NCBI RefSeq assembly: GCF_900069005.2 | Contig: NZ_LN831279.1 | Location: 1,505,407-1,559,451 of the forward strand | From: Paenibacillus sp. GM2 | GTDB taxonomy: Bacteria; Bacillota; Bacilli; Paenibacillales; Paenibacillaceae | Length of the DNA stretch: 54,045 nucleotides | Direction: 5' to 3' | In this document: in pieces, positions 52,907-54,045 of the stretch | How positions within the stretch are numbered: position 1 is the first letter of the stretch | Layout: each line of letters opens with the position of its first letter | Notes under the pieces: model-generated | Database searches by the model: none | Told to the model about the DNA's origin: nothing | Seen by the model: only the letters and a program-made list of their open reading frames with translations | Program-made: the position numbers and the translations under genes

Positions 52907-54045
52907 ATGCGCAGAAAATCCGTCTACAGATTTGCGATCGTTTCAGTATGTTTGATTATGATTCTGGCGATGCTGGGGGGCTGCAAAGGAAATTCAGACA
53001 AGCCGCAAGCGGAAAATTCAGCGAACAGTAATTCGAAACAGGTAACAAAGCAAAATGAAAATAACGTAAACAAGATATCTTTTACACCTGGGACCTATAC
53101 GGCGGAGTCCAAGGGGAAAGAGGGATCGATTCAGATCGAGGTTACCTTTACAGAGGATCAACTTACGGATATTAAAGTGCTAAGTCAAGGTGAAACCGCA
53201 GGAATTGGCGATGCCGCGATCGACACCTTAAAGCAGCAAATTATTGATGGACAGACGTTAGCTGTAGACGCCGTATCCGGGGCATCCGAGACAAGCGCCG
53301 GTTTGCTGGCTGCGGTAGAGGATGCCGTAAAGCAGGCGGGAGGGGATGTTGCAGCTTTTAAGTCTAATGTAGTCAAGAAGCCGGGCGAAGGTTTAACTGA
53401 ACAGCTTACGGCGGACGTAGTTGTCGTAGGCGCTGGTGCATCAGGTGTATCGGCAGCCGTATCGGCAGCAGACAAAGGGGCCAAAGTCATTATTATTGAG
53501 AAAACGGCAACGATCGGCGGTGCGAGCAACTTGTCCTGGGCCGGTAAATTTTATAATTCTTCCGCATCGGTGAATGAAGGCTTGAAAGTTAACGTAGAGC
53601 AGGAAATAGCCGACTGGATATATAACAATCACTGGCGCGTTGATGCTGCTGCAATTCGGCAATATGTCACGAAGTCTGGAGAAACGTATGACTGGCTGGC
53701 GGATAAAGGTTATAAGACCATGTTCATGAATTTCGCCGGTGAGCCGCTGCACGTACTGCCAGCTTATGATGCCCGTCAGGAATTATTGAGGAACATGCTG
53801 GCGGAATCCGTTGAGAAAAACGGGGGCCAGGTGATTACTGAGACGACCGCCAAAAAGCTGATAACCGGAACGAATGGCGAAGTTACGGGAGTGGTAGCCG
53901 AGAAGAAGGACGGTACTACACTTGAGGTTACAGCCAAGAGCATCATAATGGCCACCGGCGGTTTTTCGGGCAACAAAAAGATGGTTAAGGGGGGCTTTTG
54001 GTTTTGAAGGATCAATAGCGGGGCGGGGGCAAAAATTGGCGGAGG
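52907..54045 (+). CDS. Second extracellular FMN/FAD flavin reductase lipoprotein, partial, with frame break near window end
   Basis: GGAGGAGG precedes ATG 52907. The lipobox is LGGC (Cys26). An FMN-binding domain (residues ~60-145) ends in VDAVSGASETSAG, the site where ApbE-type enzymes attach FMN. The FAD domain then begins with VVVVGAGASGVSAAVSAADK, TIGGASNLSWAG and IIMATGGFSGNKKM. The first frame stops at 54007 (366 residues). Removing one G from the run of six at 53989-53994 lets the sequence continue as AFGFEGSIAGRGQKLAE to the window end, as expected for the family (usual length ~500-600). So this is either a real frameshift or an indel error. It is paralogous to the protein at 36192. 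Confidence 0.8.

Overview
The window looks like a chromosomal segment of a Paenibacillus-type Firmicute. Pointers are strong GGAGG-type ribosome sites, a surface protein with three S-layer homology (SLH) domains, Btr-type AraC/binding-protein regulators beside Fur boxes, YoaP, DUF6773 and VOC proteins typical of Bacillales, and abundant palindromic intergenic repeats. This assignment rests on gene content read by eye, not on a database search.

Layout. (1) 1-991: 3' two thirds of a PTS enzyme I gene. (2) 1151-5994: a Fur-box-controlled siderophore-iron locus: Btr-like regulator, alpha/beta hydrolase, FeuA-like lipoprotein and FhuF-like iron-sulfur reductase. (3) 6405-6998: a membrane-tethered Mrr-like nuclease. 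(4) 7130-13643: a compact operon of GNAT acetyltransferase, three tandem glutathionyl-hydroquinone-reductase-like paralogues, a polar amino-acid/cystine-type ABC importer and a second GNAT. I read it as uptake and processing of a thiol or cysteine conjugate. (5) 13647-15986: epimerase and aldo-keto reductase, divergent from an HxlR regulator. (6) 16084-19086: a second Btr-like regulator and a siderophore-binding lipoprotein with its own Fur box. (7) 19337-21442: LysR regulator divergent from a two-gene chromate transporter. (8) 21571-22711: three near-identical 288-300 bp mosaic repeats. (9) 22821-25595: DUF6773/XRE pair, an 18-bp tandem repeat array and an exported erythromycin-esterase-family protein. 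(10) 25667-32273: AraC regulator divergent from a 1763-residue secreted protein joining a metallophosphoesterase, a glycoside hydrolase family 8 domain and SLH anchors, with two cre-like palindromes between them. (11) 32407-33986: wreckage of a methyltransferase gene and a two-component system. (12) 34189-41344: CAP-domain protein, a membrane protein, an extracellular flavin reductase with a Rex-like operator, a DEAD-box helicase and FabV enoyl reductase. (13) 41682-50230: an AT-richer accessory stretch in which six broken genes alternate with intact ones (M50-like protease, MGT glycosyltransferase, YoaP, DUF2461, a glutamine-amidotransferase-like protein, DUF4865). (14) 50456-54045: AraC and VOC genes, a MerR regulator, and a second extracellular flavin reductase whose frame breaks in a G run at the window edge.

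Themes. Iron acquisition appears twice, each time with regulator and binding protein but no permease or ATPase in the window, so both probably share a transporter encoded elsewhere. Redox and electrophile handling recurs: three GST-like proteins, an HxlR protein with a conserved cysteine beside an aldo-keto reductase, and two lipoprotein flavin reductases of the FrdA/UrdA type. Several frame breaks are single-base indels, some of them in homopolymers, so a few apparent pseudogenes could be sequence errors; the deletions and stops in region 13 are too extensive for that.
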